Positions 54,672 to 63,565 of a DNA stretch of 64,000 nucleotides are shown here, piece after piece. The DNA is taken from contig NZ_AP025483.1 in assembly GCF_024347455.1 (NCBI RefSeq), positions 1,984,001 to 2,048,000 of the forward strand. Direction: 5' to 3'. The notes under the pieces were generated by a model. It ran no database searches. It saw only the letters and a program-made list of their open reading frames with translations, and was not told where the DNA came from. Position 1 is the stretch's first letter. Every line of letters starts with the position of its first letter. This stretch comes from Vibrio echinoideorum. GTDB lineage: Bacteria > Pseudomonadota > Gammaproteobacteria > Enterobacterales > Vibrionaceae. The translations under genes and the position numbers were made by a program.

Positions 54672-54706
54672 ATTACGAAACGAGGTGTTTCGTAATTTAT
54701 CTTTGC
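54672..54706 (+). terminator. Terminator after the CZB chemoreceptor gene
   Basis: ATTACGAAAC (54672-54681) pairs with its complement at 54687-54696 around GAGGT, with a following T-rich tract. Confidence 0.75.
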
Positions 54707-54884
54707 CTCTTTCCTACTATCAATAAGAGGTTGAAGAAGTAAACCGTACCTAGCTACATTCCTTTGGATTACTGTATTTACACTAGATTCTTATGGTTAA
54801 AATGCCGTATTGTACAAACAATCAAATTATAAATACTCGCGGCCTTGCCACAGAGACTCTCCATTTTAAACGAAAAGACTTACT

Positions 54885-55127
54885 ATGAATTTTGATATCA
54901 ATGCACTAAAACACCACCAACTGGTCGAAGATGGTCAACTCGAAGGGTGTTACATTCATCAGCCAGTACAGGGCAGTCAGCCAGATGATAAAGCTGTTTT
55001 AACAGAGCGCCAAGCGCTGGAAAATCTGGGGTATAAGGTGGTACAGGTTAAAGCTAAAGGCGGGACAACAACGTTTGCCGAGGCTATGCAAGAACTTGCG
55101 AAGAAGACTGGCCACCAGCCTAAATAG
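54885..55127 (+). CDS. Hypothetical 80-residue protein
   Basis: A soluble small protein, not recognised. It has NFDINALKHHQLVEDG, LTERQALENLGYKVVQVKAK and a helical end FAEAMQELAKKTG. The ribosome site is weak. An opposite-strand frame overlaps it; this one has the more protein-like composition and stop position. Confidence 0.5.
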   Translation: MNFDINALKHHQLVEDGQLEGCYIHQPVQGSQPDDKAVLTERQALENLGYKVVQVKAKGGTTTFAEAMQELAKKTGHQPK

Positions 55128-55556
55128 TAAACGAGTGAGCAGAGAGAGTTACAACGTTCTCTAACGACAGTTTTTTGAGTCTCTCTGCCGAGTAATCTCA
55201 ACATGAGCCATTTCATGCTGACAACCAATGGAGCAGACACTTTTTGCGTCAGTGAGTTAGCTCCTGTTCTCACCGTTTTCCCCAGAATGAGTCACCGCTA
55301 TATTTGGTCCCAAACACAAAAATGGGTTGGTACAGCCGAAATTCAGTCTATTACCTAAGAATCTAGCTTTATTAGAGACGGAGACTGTTTACTGAATTAA
55401 TGTTGGACGGGTATGGCACTTAGCTATGAGTTATGAGCAATAACACAAAGTAAATACATGTTCTCTATTTGTCATAGTTCTAAAACTTTAAAGGAGCCAC
55501 AATGAGCTCCTTTGAGGTTTAAGTTATTGCTACAGTTACTACTGCATTCACTCGAT
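55128..55556. other. Intergenic region with terminator
   Basis: AAAGGAGC (55490-55497) pairs with GCTCCTTT (55506-55513), probably ending the leftward ygiW-like gene. No gene is supported in the rest. Confidence 0.55.
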
Positions 55557-55919
55557 TTAGCTACCAATCGCAATTCTATCAACTTCAATTGTTGCCTCTT
55601 CCCAACTATCTTTTTCAACGTTGCCAACAATCGTTATCTTGTCATTTGGAGCAATCGTCAAACCAGCCCAAGCTTCATCCTCTACTTCGATCACAATTGT
55701 GTTTTTGCCATCAGTAAACTTGTACTCGTCATCTCCCAAAGAGTGCACAATGTTACCCGTCACCTGAACTTGGGTATCATCTCTTGCTTCTAGGACTTGA
55801 GCAACCGTAACAGGAGCGCTAGCCGTCGGGCCATTAAATCCGCCCGTTGCTGGTAAAGTGTTTGCTGTTGCTAAGCCTGAAGCCAGAACCAGTGTAGTAG
55901 CAATAAGTACGTTTTTCAT
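55557..55919 (-). CDS. YgiW/YdeI-family periplasmic OB-fold protein
   Basis: A 120-residue exported protein. Signal peptide ends TANA/TLPATGG. The OB-fold domain has the family pattern GGFNGP, VAQVLEARDDTQVQVTGNIV, SLGDDEYKFTDGKNTI and VEIDR-like end ATIEVDRIAIG. Members protect against peroxide, metals and cationic peptides. Confidence 0.9.
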   Translation of the reverse strand: MKNVLIATTLVLASGLATANTLPATGGFNGPTASAPVTVAQVLEARDDTQVQVTGNIVHSLGDDEYKFTDGKNTIVIEVEDEAWAGLTIAPNDKITIVGNVEKDSWEEATIEVDRIAIGS

Positions 55920-56389
55920 AAGAACCTCTAAGGAATCATAGTTTGTTTTGATGGGTGTACTATGCAGGAGGTGGTATTAATCGCGGATGAAAGTAGCGTT
56001 CATAATTCATTCATGTTGAAAATACGTAGAATGATAATACCCAAAAAAACCATAACCATATGATCTTAATGGTGATCTTAATGGTGATCTTAAACGCTAT
56101 CTTAATCGAATAATTTTACTTTTTACGAAAATCATTCATTTTCTAGAGCTCTTGCTCTTTGGTATTCAGTATTAGCCCAGTAATAAGTCATCAACAGAGT
56201 CGCTTTCCAAGCACCAATTGAATAGCACTCGATGAAGCTACACAGTGAGAGCTTTCTAAAACTAAAGCCTCGCGCGCGGCCTTAGTTTTTCTATCTAGTG
56301 ATTATAACTGCACTCTAACGGTTAAAGTTACCCTACTTCACTGACTTTTCTTGCTAACCTTTATTGCCAGCTTAGCTTACTGACCCAAC
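55920..56389. other. Intergenic region with a 12-base repeat and terminator
   Basis: TGATCTTAATGG occurs at 56061-56072 and 56073-56084, with a partial third copy to 56096, between the ygiW-like and trans-sulfuration genes. A bidirectional stem at 56258-56290 (ACTAAAGCC with GGCCTTAGT, GC-rich loop, T run) ends the leftward trans-sulfuration gene. Confidence 0.6.
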
Positions 56390-58201
56390 TTACTGACTAA
56401 GTTGACTGAACTTCGGCAAGCTCTTCACAAACCTCTGGTGCACATCCATATAGGTTTGCATATAGATTTCATCGATACTGTCACCACTCGGGAAACTCGA
56501 TGAGAAGTCTGCGTGTTTGCGGTCAATCGACAATTTAGCGGCCTCGACAATATGAGCGATGAACATTCGAGGATCTTCTAAGCCGATAGAGATGCGCATT
56601 GTGGTCGGTTTGATGCCTGCTTCATTAAGCGCTTCATCGCTGAGTTCAGAGTGCGTGGTCAGTGCCGGACACAGTGCCACCGTGTTGGTTTGCCCTAGGC
56701 TCACTTGCATGCCAATAGCGGGCTCAAGCATATCGAAGAACTGTTTAAAGCCATCACGATTGATTGGCGCACGATTACCGTTACCTTCCATATCGATAGT
56801 AAAAAGAGCCGCTGGTAGCCCCAAGTACATGTTGTTCTGGCAGTGTTCATAGTTATCGCTGTCTGGCAAAGCTGGACACGACACATTGATGTCTGGGTGA
56901 GCATCAAAGATCTTCGCCAGAGTCAGTGTATTAATCGTTTTTTGCACCACTCGCATCTCATACGTTTTCATGCCATTAAGCACTTCAAACGCTTTATCTG
57001 CGTCTAGGAATGCGCCTTTAATGTAGTACACATTCCAAAACAGCGTTTCGTTCCATGGAATGGTGACCTCATCGCCGTTGGACTTGGTAAAAGTGACCTG
57101 ATCTCCTTTTGGAATAAACATGGTCTCGTTGCGGCCAATCACAACTCCAGCGGTTGTGGTGCCAGAACCCGCCAGTTCTTTGGTGTAAGAGTGAATGACA
57201 TAATCGGGTCTTTCCGCCACATCGTCGCGTTTTAGTACTGGATGCAGCAATGGAGTCCCCACTGTTGAGTCAACAATCACATCCCAACCGCGAGAGTGAC
57301 CAGCTTTACTGATGCTAGCAACATCCAACACGTATCCATGTGGGTTACATGGTGACTCTAGGTAAACGTAGATTTTTTTACCCGCAGCGAGGCGATCTGC
57401 GTATTTATGAGCAACCTCATCAAGGCGCGTCGCAAACTCATCACCGGAGTAACCATCCACCCACTCTACCGCGACATTCAGATTCGAAGGCTTGCCAAAC
57501 CAATCTTCCAACAGCTGGTAAGAACCGCCATAGATATTACGTGAAGCCAAGACTATGTCTTCATGGCCAAGTAAATGGCTCAACAACCCATCAATGGCCG
57601 CCATCCCCGAGTTAAAGTTCCATGCGAGGTACTCGTTGGCTCTAGAACCTGCCTCAATATCAACCATGTGATTAGCCAGTGAAATCGATGTTGGATTAAG
57701 CAGTCGAGAGTAAATATCGTGCAGCGGCTCTTTACCGTTGAACGCATCTTCAATCCATTCTGTACACGCAAACAAATACGTTGCAGTGCGCGTAATTACG
57801 GGGCTGGCAGAGAAAATAGCAGCGACATTATCGAAGATAGGATACGCACCTTTAGACGCAAAATTGCCATTATTGGTGGCAATAGATTGGTAAGTAGCAC
57901 GCATTGGGTTTTGCAGGTTGTCGAGGATCTTAGCGATCTGGAATGACAAGAAACGTTTGGCGTTAAACCAAGCGATTCGGTCACTCTTGTCGAGTTCTGA
58001 AAGTCCATCAACCGTCAATGCCCAAAGATCGTGAGTCTTGGTATTGGCTTGGTACAGTGTCGTCGCCAGTTCAATCAGCGTGACGCCGTAATCACTGTTT
58101 GGGTCGATACCAAAATGCTTTGCCTGCTCAATGGCAAGAGCTTCTGCTTGTTCGTGTTTGGTCGTTTTACGCAGCGGGCTAAGTTGAGTTGAAGTATTCA
58201 T
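56390..58201 (-). CDS. Long-form Cys/Met-metabolism PLP enzyme
   Basis: A 603-residue PLP enzyme of the trans-sulfuration (cystathionine gamma-synthase/methionine gamma-lyase) superfamily. The PLP phosphate region is NFNSGMAAIDGLLSH, the Asp in VIVDSTVGTP and the PLP lysine in HSYTKELAGSGTTTAG. It is some 200 residues longer than canonical members because of an N-terminal extension of about 150 residues and internal insertions. The reaction on a sulfur or similar amino acid is not defined. An Lrp/AsnC regulator is divergent and probably controls it in response to its substrate. Confidence 0.82.
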   Translation of the reverse strand: MNTSTQLSPLRKTTKHEQAEALAIEQAKHFGIDPNSDYGVTLIELATTLYQANTKTHDLWALTVDGLSELDKSDRIAWFNAKRFLSFQIAKILDNLQNPMRATYQSIATNNGNFASKGAYPIFDNVAAIFSASPVITRTATYLFACTEWIEDAFNGKEPLHDIYSRLLNPTSISLANHMVDIEAGSRANEYLAWNFNSGMAAIDGLLSHLLGHEDIVLASRNIYGGSYQLLEDWFGKPSNLNVAVEWVDGYSGDEFATRLDEVAHKYADRLAAGKKIYVYLESPCNPHGYVLDVASISKAGHSRGWDVIVDSTVGTPLLHPVLKRDDVAERPDYVIHSYTKELAGSGTTTAGVVIGRNETMFIPKGDQVTFTKSNGDEVTIPWNETLFWNVYYIKGAFLDADKAFEVLNGMKTYEMRVVQKTINTLTLAKIFDAHPDINVSCPALPDSDNYEHCQNNMYLGLPAALFTIDMEGNGNRAPINRDGFKQFFDMLEPAIGMQVSLGQTNTVALCPALTTHSELSDEALNEAGIKPTTMRISIGLEDPRMFIAHIVEAAKLSIDRKHADFSSSFPSGDSIDEIYMQTYMDVHQRFVKSLPKFSQLSQ

Positions 58202-58343
58202 AGTGCCTAAGTCATTCCATGCTTGTTGTTCCTCCTTTAATTTTAGTTTTGTGCTGATGTTAAAAATTGCTATTTGCGAAGTAAGACATACACTTTGAGC
58301 AATAATATTGCCAAACTAAATTCAATATTGATGGAATATGCCA

Positions 58344-58799
58344 ATGGACGAGATCGACAAGAAAATACTGGCTGAATTGCAAAGCAACGCACGGCTCACT
58401 AATCAAGAGTTGGCCGATCGCGTGTCGCTATCGCCCTCTCCTTGTTTGCGTCGAGTTCGGTCATTGGAGAAACAAGGGATTATTCGAGGCTATCACGCCA
58501 GTGTCGACCAAGAAGCATGCGGCCTACCTGTGAATGTGTTTGTGTTGGTGAAACTTGAAAAGCCAACAGAAGAGAATATGCGAGACTTTGAGCAGCACAT
58601 TGAAGTGATTGATGAAGTATTAGAGTGCTTTTTAATGACAGGTAATCACGACTACCTATTACATGTGGTCAGTGAGTCGCTCAAAAGCTACGAGCAGTTT
58701 ATCCGTAAGCAATTAACCCGCCTACCCAATATTGCTTCTATTGAATCCAGCTTCGCTTTCGGTCAGGTGAAAACCAAGACCAAGTTGCCAGTGAGGTAA
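58344..58799 (+). CDS. Lrp/AsnC-family regulator
   Basis: A 151-residue Lrp protein. The N-terminal HTH is LTNQELADRVSLSPSPCLRR and the C-terminal RAM ligand domain includes CFLMTGNHDYLLHVV and the end IESSFAFGQVKTKTKLPVR. GGAA eight bases upstream favours ATG 58344 over the one two codons earlier. It is divergent from the PLP enzyme. Its 3' end is repeated in degraded form at 63451. Confidence 0.9.
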   Translation: MDEIDKKILAELQSNARLTNQELADRVSLSPSPCLRRVRSLEKQGIIRGYHASVDQEACGLPVNVFVLVKLEKPTEENMRDFEQHIEVIDEVLECFLMTGNHDYLLHVVSESLKSYEQFIRKQLTRLPNIASIESSFAFGQVKTKTKLPVR

Positions 58800-59011
58800 A
58801 TGTGTGTCGCTATTGGGTCCAGAATCTTGATGGCTTGAATTTTGACGTGACACTTTCTAGTTCAGAAATGCCCTAGTGCTAGCTCGCGCACCTGAACATA
58901 AATTGATCTGCATCAGCATATGGTTTAATAATGATTAACTACTAAATATTAATAATACAAATTGCGTAATACTGAATTGAGAGAGTTCATTTTTACGTTG
59001 TTGGTGATTTC

Positions 59012-60154
59012 ATGGATGTACACACCTTAGCTATATATACCTCTTTGTTAGCAGCCACTGTTGCGAGTGCTATGCTGTTAACACATAAATATATACTCGC
59101 AGGAACCACGTTAGGGGTGAATTATATTGCTTATGCTGCTTTGCTGTTAGGAGCCAGTGTTACACCACTTTCATTCGGCGTTACTCAATCTTCAGAATCC
59201 ATCGTTTTTCTTTCCAATGGTGCATACGCAACCGCTTTTGGTTTGTTACTCGTCGGCATAACCGTGTTACGAGGAGCAAGTCGATCTTTTCTCGTAATAT
59301 CAATTATCATTAGCTCCCTTGGCATTAGCTTCTTTCTTTATAGCGCCCTAATTGCGCCTTCTGTTACTTCTAGGATCGAAGCTCGAAGTATTCTCGTTGT
59401 GACGATATGTATCTTAGCCCTATGTGCAAACTATTCCGGGGAAAAACACGATAACAGAGAAGCAAAGTGCCTGTTGAACCTGACCCTGTTTATCAACATT
59501 CTCTATATGGCAATGAGGGGCGTACTTGCTCATACCAAAGGAACGAATTCAAACTATTACCTGATATCAGATATTCATAAATTGTCTTTCGTTATCATGA
59601 CAATCACAATTGTTAGCCTCGCATTTTCAGTGTTTTGGATCTTAACTGATCGTTTATTAAAGCAAACCTATCGCTCATCGATCACTGATGAACAAACAGG
59701 CCTTTATAACCGTAGAGGCCTAGCAGAGCTGATACCCAAGCTTGTTCAACCAGGCCGAGAGAGTGACATTTCTGTACTGATGGCCGACCTAGATCATTTC
59801 AAAAAAATTAATGATACCTATGGTCATGACAAGGGAGATGATGTGATTAAGCACTTTGGTCAAATTCTTGAAGATACATGCCGAACAAGCGATTTCTGCT
59901 TTCGCTATGGTGGAGAGGAGTTTGTTGTCATGTTACCTAGAGCGAATAAAATTCAAGCAATGCAAATAGCTGAAAGAATAAGGAACCACGCAAAACACAA
60001 CTCCAATCAAGAGCTCTCATCTGGCAGGTATACTGTCAGCATTGGAGTGACTCAAGCTCTCATAAACGATGACTGGAATTCATTAATTAAAAGAGCGGAT
60101 AACGCCCTCTACGACGCAAAATCTCAAGGGCGCGATTGCATTGTTGAGCGTTAA
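59012..60154 (+). CDS. Membrane diguanylate cyclase (GGDEF)
   Basis: A 380-residue protein. Residues 1-215 hold about seven membrane helices. Residues about 225-378 are a GGDEF domain with the active site RYGGEEFVVMLPRA, the Mg-binding LMADLDHFKKINDTYGHDKG and an intact inhibitory RxxD (RTSD) five residues before GGEEF. It makes cyclic-di-GMP with product inhibition. The membrane part is not a recognised sensor. Confidence 0.9.
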   Translation: MDVHTLAIYTSLLAATVASAMLLTHKYILAGTTLGVNYIAYAALLLGASVTPLSFGVTQSSESIVFLSNGAYATAFGLLLVGITVLRGASRSFLVISIIISSLGISFFLYSALIAPSVTSRIEARSILVVTICILALCANYSGEKHDNREAKCLLNLTLFINILYMAMRGVLAHTKGTNSNYYLISDIHKLSFVIMTITIVSLAFSVFWILTDRLLKQTYRSSITDEQTGLYNRRGLAELIPKLVQPGRESDISVLMADLDHFKKINDTYGHDKGDDVIKHFGQILEDTCRTSDFCFRYGGEEFVVMLPRANKIQAMQIAERIRNHAKHNSNQELSSGRYTVSIGVTQALINDDWNSLIKRADNALYDAKSQGRDCIVER

Positions 60155-60475
60155 CAAAATGTGGTAGTTAAATATTCATATTAAGAAAAAAACAAACAAG
60201 CTTTGCCCAATTTAAAGCTAGAACTTCCTCAAAGCCAATAATCAAAACCGCCCTACTTCACTGACTTAATCACTTACATCAACCTTGTGTTGAATCGCTC
60301 CGTAAAACAAACCTAGACATGGGAATCGATTCCGAAGTGATCGTTTTATCTGACTGTCATCTAATTTTTGTACTTTGATATAACAAATAGCTTAAAAGAT
60401 ATTGAGCGATCGTTCAAATGTGTTGAAATTTCCACTATAGTTGATTGGTCAAACAACTCACAACAAGGAAAAGTT
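60155..60475. other. Intergenic region before the dienelactone hydrolase
   Basis: No gene supported. The last 100 bases hold the promoter and AAGGAAAAG ribosome site of the next gene. An in-frame upstream ATG at 60368 is open but without a good site. Confidence 0.5.
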
Positions 60476-61384
60476 ATGAATCAAAATACCGAATCTCAAT
60501 CAGATCCAGCTCGCTCTATCCCTCAAGAAGCATTTGATTGGTACGACGAATATGCGCACGGTCTGATTGATCGCAGAGAGTTTATGGCTCGTCTATCCGG
60601 GCTAGCTGTACTTGGCTTAACCATGACAACATTAACTTCAGCACTGATCCCTAATTATGCGCAGGCAGAGCAAGTCTCTTTCAATGATCCTTCCATCAAA
60701 GCAACCTACGAGAAGTTTCCTTCGCCTAAAGGACACGGAGAAGGCTATGGCTACTTGGTGGTACCAAAAGAGTTAGAGGGTAATGCGCCTGTTGTCTTGG
60801 TCATTCATGAAAATAGAGGCTTAAATCCATACGTAAAGGATGTGGCAAGACGACTCGCGGCCGCGGGGTTTATTGCGTTTGCACCTGATGCACTCTATTC
60901 GCTTGGTGGGTATCCAGGAAATGATGATGAAGGCCGAGCAATGCAAAAGTCGCTATCACGAGAGAAAATCGAAGAAGACTTTATCGCCGCTGCAAACTTT
61001 TTGAAATCTCATGAAAAAAGTAACGGCAAGCTAGGCGCTGTAGGATTTTGTTTCGGTGGCTATATCGTGAATATGTTGGCGGCGGTAATGCCAGAACAGC
61101 TGGATGCGGGCGTTCCCTTTTATGGCACTCCTGCCGCACCTGATTTAAGAAAGAATGTTAAAGGGCCATTGCTCATCCAATTCGCTGGAATCGATAAACG
61201 TGTGAACGCGACTTGGCCAGACTATGAAACCGAACTCAAAGAGAACGGAGCAGACTACACCGCTTACATCTATGACGGTGTGAATCATGGCTTCCATAAC
61301 GATTCAACAGGTCGATATGCTGAAGAAGAAGCGGAGTTAGCATGGACACGTACGCTTGAGTTCTTTAATCAAAAGCTCTCTTAA
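60476..61384 (+). CDS. Tat-exported dienelactone hydrolase-like protein
   Basis: A 302-residue alpha/beta hydrolase. The N-terminus has a twin-arginine signal (LIDRREFMARLSGLAVLG, cleavage near AQA/EQVS), so it folds in the cytosol and is exported. The hydrolase shows VLVIHENRGLNPYV, the Cys nucleophile in AVGFCFGGYIV, the Asp in AGIDKRVNATW and the His in VNHGFHND: a Cys-Asp-His triad. AAGGAAAAG before ATG 60476 sets the start. The substrate may be a lactone or ester. Confidence 0.88.
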   Translation: MNQNTESQSDPARSIPQEAFDWYDEYAHGLIDRREFMARLSGLAVLGLTMTTLTSALIPNYAQAEQVSFNDPSIKATYEKFPSPKGHGEGYGYLVVPKELEGNAPVVLVIHENRGLNPYVKDVARRLAAAGFIAFAPDALYSLGGYPGNDDEGRAMQKSLSREKIEEDFIAAANFLKSHEKSNGKLGAVGFCFGGYIVNMLAAVMPEQLDAGVPFYGTPAAPDLRKNVKGPLLIQFAGIDKRVNATWPDYETELKENGADYTAYIYDGVNHGFHNDSTGRYAEEEAELAWTRTLEFFNQKLS

Positions 61385-61455
61385 TAGGAAAGATTACCGA
61401 ACCCGTTTTCTTTAAGTTCCAAGTTACTGCCCTATACCTTATTCAACGAAACCCA

Positions 61456-61485
61456 AAAGGCCTCATACGTGCGAGGCCTTTGTTT
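61456..61485 (+). terminator. Terminator after the dienelactone hydrolase gene
   Basis: AAAGGCCTC (61456-61464) pairs with its complement at 61473-61481 and is followed by GTTTTC. Confidence 0.85.
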
Positions 61486-61560
61486 TCTCAACGCTACATT
61501 GGCTTGCCCTACAGATAGGTTTGGGGTCGTCGACATTCTGATATGAATTAAACCTGACTC

Positions 61561-61595
61561 TTAATATCAATCTAACCTATTAATATCAATCTAAC
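61561..61595. repeat. Direct repeat upstream of metQ-like gene
   Basis: TTAATATCAATCTAAC at 61561-61576 and 61580-61595, upstream of the -35 element. It could be an activator site or chance. Confidence 0.7.
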
Positions 61596-61614
61596 TTTGC
61601 TTCTAACAAACCTA

Positions 61615-61666
61615 TTGACCCGATCTTATAAATAGATAATATAGACATCCAGACGCCCAAATGTCT
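61615..61666 (+). promoter_or_regulatory. Promoter with tandem MetJ boxes
   Basis: TTGACC (61615-61620) and TAATAT (61637-61642) are 16 bases apart, a sigma-70 promoter. Right after it lie three adjacent 8-base met boxes, AGACATCC, AGACGCCC and AAATGTCT (61643-61666), each 6 of 8 against AGACGTCT. MetJ bound there would block initiation when methionine/SAM is high. Confidence 0.8.
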
Positions 61667-61691
61667 TTTTGATCAATTAAATGGAGTTATC

Positions 61692-62495
61692 ATGAACAGC
61701 TACAAAAAAATCACAGCATCCCTGTTGGCATTAGCTTTCGTATTCGGTGTAACAGGATGTGGAAAAAAAGACGAGGCTGTAATCAAGATTGGGGCGACAG
61801 TTGGCCCACATGCACAAGTTGTACAGGCAGTCGCCAAAGAAGCAGCAAAGCAAGGGATTAACATTGAGCTAGTTGAATTCTCAGACTACATCACCCCTAA
61901 CGCAGCATTAGATGATGGAAGCATCCAACTGAATAGCTACCAACATCAGCCATTTCTCGACAACTTTAACGACAATCACGATAGCAAGTTAGTTTCTATC
62001 GGACGTTCAATTTTAATGCGTATGGGCGTTTACTCTAACAAGTACACTTCGCTTGACTCTATCCCCGACAACGCACGAATCGCGATTCCAAACGACCCAA
62101 CGAATGGCGGGCGTGGACTGTTACTACTTGAAGATGCCGGGCTGATTTCATTAAAAGACAACGCTGGTTTCAACGCATCTTTAAACGATATTGTTAGCAA
62201 CCCGAAGAACATTCGATTTGTTGAAGTGGATGCCGCTCAGCTACCCCGCTCTCTTGACGATGTAGATGCAGCAGCAATCACCATGAACTATGTAATGTCG
62301 GCTGGACTCGATCCTAAGAAACAAGGCATTTACTTAGAGAAAAAAGACGCACCTTTAGCCGTGATGGTTGTAGCGGCGCGAGAAGAAGACAAAAATAATG
62401 AAACGTATAAAAAGATCATCTCAATTTACCACTCACAAGAGATTAGTGACTTTTTAGACAGCACTTTCAAAGGCACCATCGAAGCCGCTAAATAA
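61692..62495 (+). CDS. metQ: MetQ/NlpA-type methionine-binding lipoprotein, orphan
   Basis: A 267-residue lipoprotein of the NlpA/MetQ family with lipobox FGVTGCGKK and the core KIGATVGPHAQVVQAV, IELVEFSDYITPNAAL, LNSYQHQPFL, IPNDPTNGGRGLLLL and AAAITMNYV. It binds methionine or a close compound for import by MetN/MetI, which are not adjacent. A strong promoter and MetJ boxes upstream support a methionine role. GGAG precedes the ATG. Confidence 0.88.
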   Translation: MNSYKKITASLLALAFVFGVTGCGKKDEAVIKIGATVGPHAQVVQAVAKEAAKQGINIELVEFSDYITPNAALDDGSIQLNSYQHQPFLDNFNDNHDSKLVSIGRSILMRMGVYSNKYTSLDSIPDNARIAIPNDPTNGGRGLLLLEDAGLISLKDNAGFNASLNDIVSNPKNIRFVEVDAAQLPRSLDDVDAAAITMNYVMSAGLDPKKQGIYLEKKDAPLAVMVVAAREEDKNNETYKKIISIYHSQEISDFLDSTFKGTIEAAK

Positions 62496-62692
62496 GCTAA
62501 ATCATTTCAGATTTGGCGTTGCCTAATACCTATGAAGCAACGCCAGATTTGAGTTGAAGGGTTGTCGCTCACGCATTCCAGCCCCTTTTCAAATTAGAGA
62601 GCAAAGCTCAAGTTACTTAAATCGAGGTTGTAAACCGTATCGTCAGAGCGGATTATGTAAGCATGAAATTCAATTAAATCTGGGTTCTTCGC

Positions 62693-63373
62693 ATGAAAAA
62701 AGAAGTGATACTGTTTGATATAAACGAAACGGTTTTAAATTTGGGGTCATTACAGCCTAAATTTAAAGCAGTATTTGGCAGCGAGGATGCACTATCGCTT
62801 TGGTTCTCAAAGCTTTTGCACTCTTCAACGGTTTGCATCGCAACAAACGTACAGTCTACTTTTTCTGAATTAGCGAATGCAGCGCTCGACGCTATTGCAC
62901 AGCGGTACAAGTGTGATTTAACGGCGGAAAGCAAAGATGCCTTGTTAACTTCTTTTGCCAATCTACCAGCGCACACTGATATCAAAGCATCTTTACTTAA
63001 ATTGCGTAACAACGGTTTTAAAACAGTCGCTTTTTCCAACTCATCCCTCGACCTCATCGCTTCTCAAATCAAGAACTCGGGCTTAAAAGACTATTTCGAC
63101 ACAATCATTTCTGTTGAAGAAACAGGCAGTTTCAAACCAAATTCAGACGTGTATAAATTTGCAGCCGAAACCTTACAAGAGTCTGTCGAAAACCTTCGTC
63201 TTGTCGCTACTCATGATTGGGACACTCATGGTGCGCTATCCGCTGGCTTACAAGCAGCCTATATAGACCGTACAGGCGTTGAGTATCATTCCTTGTATTT
63301 GAAGCCGGAGATTAGCTCAAAGACGATGGATGGTGTGGTGGAACAGATAATTAAGCACAATTTAGAAAACTAA
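62693..63373 (+). CDS. HAD-family (S)-2-haloacid-dehalogenase-like protein
   Basis: A 226-residue HAD hydrolase with the nucleophile motif LFDINETVLNL (Asp), motif II FSNSSLD, the lysine in SFKPNSDVY and the distal acid in ATHDWDTHGA. The layout fits the type-II 2-haloacid dehalogenase subgroup (first motif FDxNET, as in FDINET). Whether it dehalogenates is not shown. A terminator follows. Confidence 0.87.
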   Translation: MKKEVILFDINETVLNLGSLQPKFKAVFGSEDALSLWFSKLLHSSTVCIATNVQSTFSELANAALDAIAQRYKCDLTAESKDALLTSFANLPAHTDIKASLLKLRNNGFKTVAFSNSSLDLIASQIKNSGLKDYFDTIISVEETGSFKPNSDVYKFAAETLQESVENLRLVATHDWDTHGALSAGLQAAYIDRTGVEYHSLYLKPEISSKTMDGVVEQIIKHNLEN

Positions 63374-63413
63374 ACCTCAAGAGACTTTTCTACTCCCGCT
63401 CGGTACAAACAAA

Positions 63414-63437
63414 AAGGCCTCGCACACGCGAGGCCTT
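63414..63437 (+). terminator. Terminator after the HAD gene
   Basis: AAGGCCTCGC pairs with GCGAGGCCTT around ACAC, followed by a weak T-rich tract. Confidence 0.85.
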
Positions 63438-63450
63438 AATTCTATCTACA

Positions 63451-63565
63451 GAGCAATTAACTCGCCTGCCCAATATTGCCTCTATTGAATTCAGCTTAGC
63501 CTTCGGTCTGATAAAAACTAAGACCAAGCTTCCCGTGAGATAAATGTGTGACGCTGTTGTTTGGG
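63451..63565 (+). pseudogene. Remnant duplicate of the lrp 3' end
   Basis: Positions 63451-63543 read EQLTRLPNIASIEFSLAFGL, then IKTKTKLPVR and a stop. This is nearly the same as the last 30 residues of the Lrp protein at 58344 (QLTRLPNIASIESSFAFGQV...), and the DNA similarity continues some 20 bases past both stops (taaatgtgtg, then tcgct or acgct). Only this fragment remains; no start or HTH. It is direct in orientation to the intact gene, 4.7 kb away. Confidence 0.85.

Noticed and set aside
54977..55273. Leftward 98-codon frame overlapping the 54885 gene
   Set aside because: No ribosome site and low-quality composition; the rightward frame is preferred, though with modest confidence.
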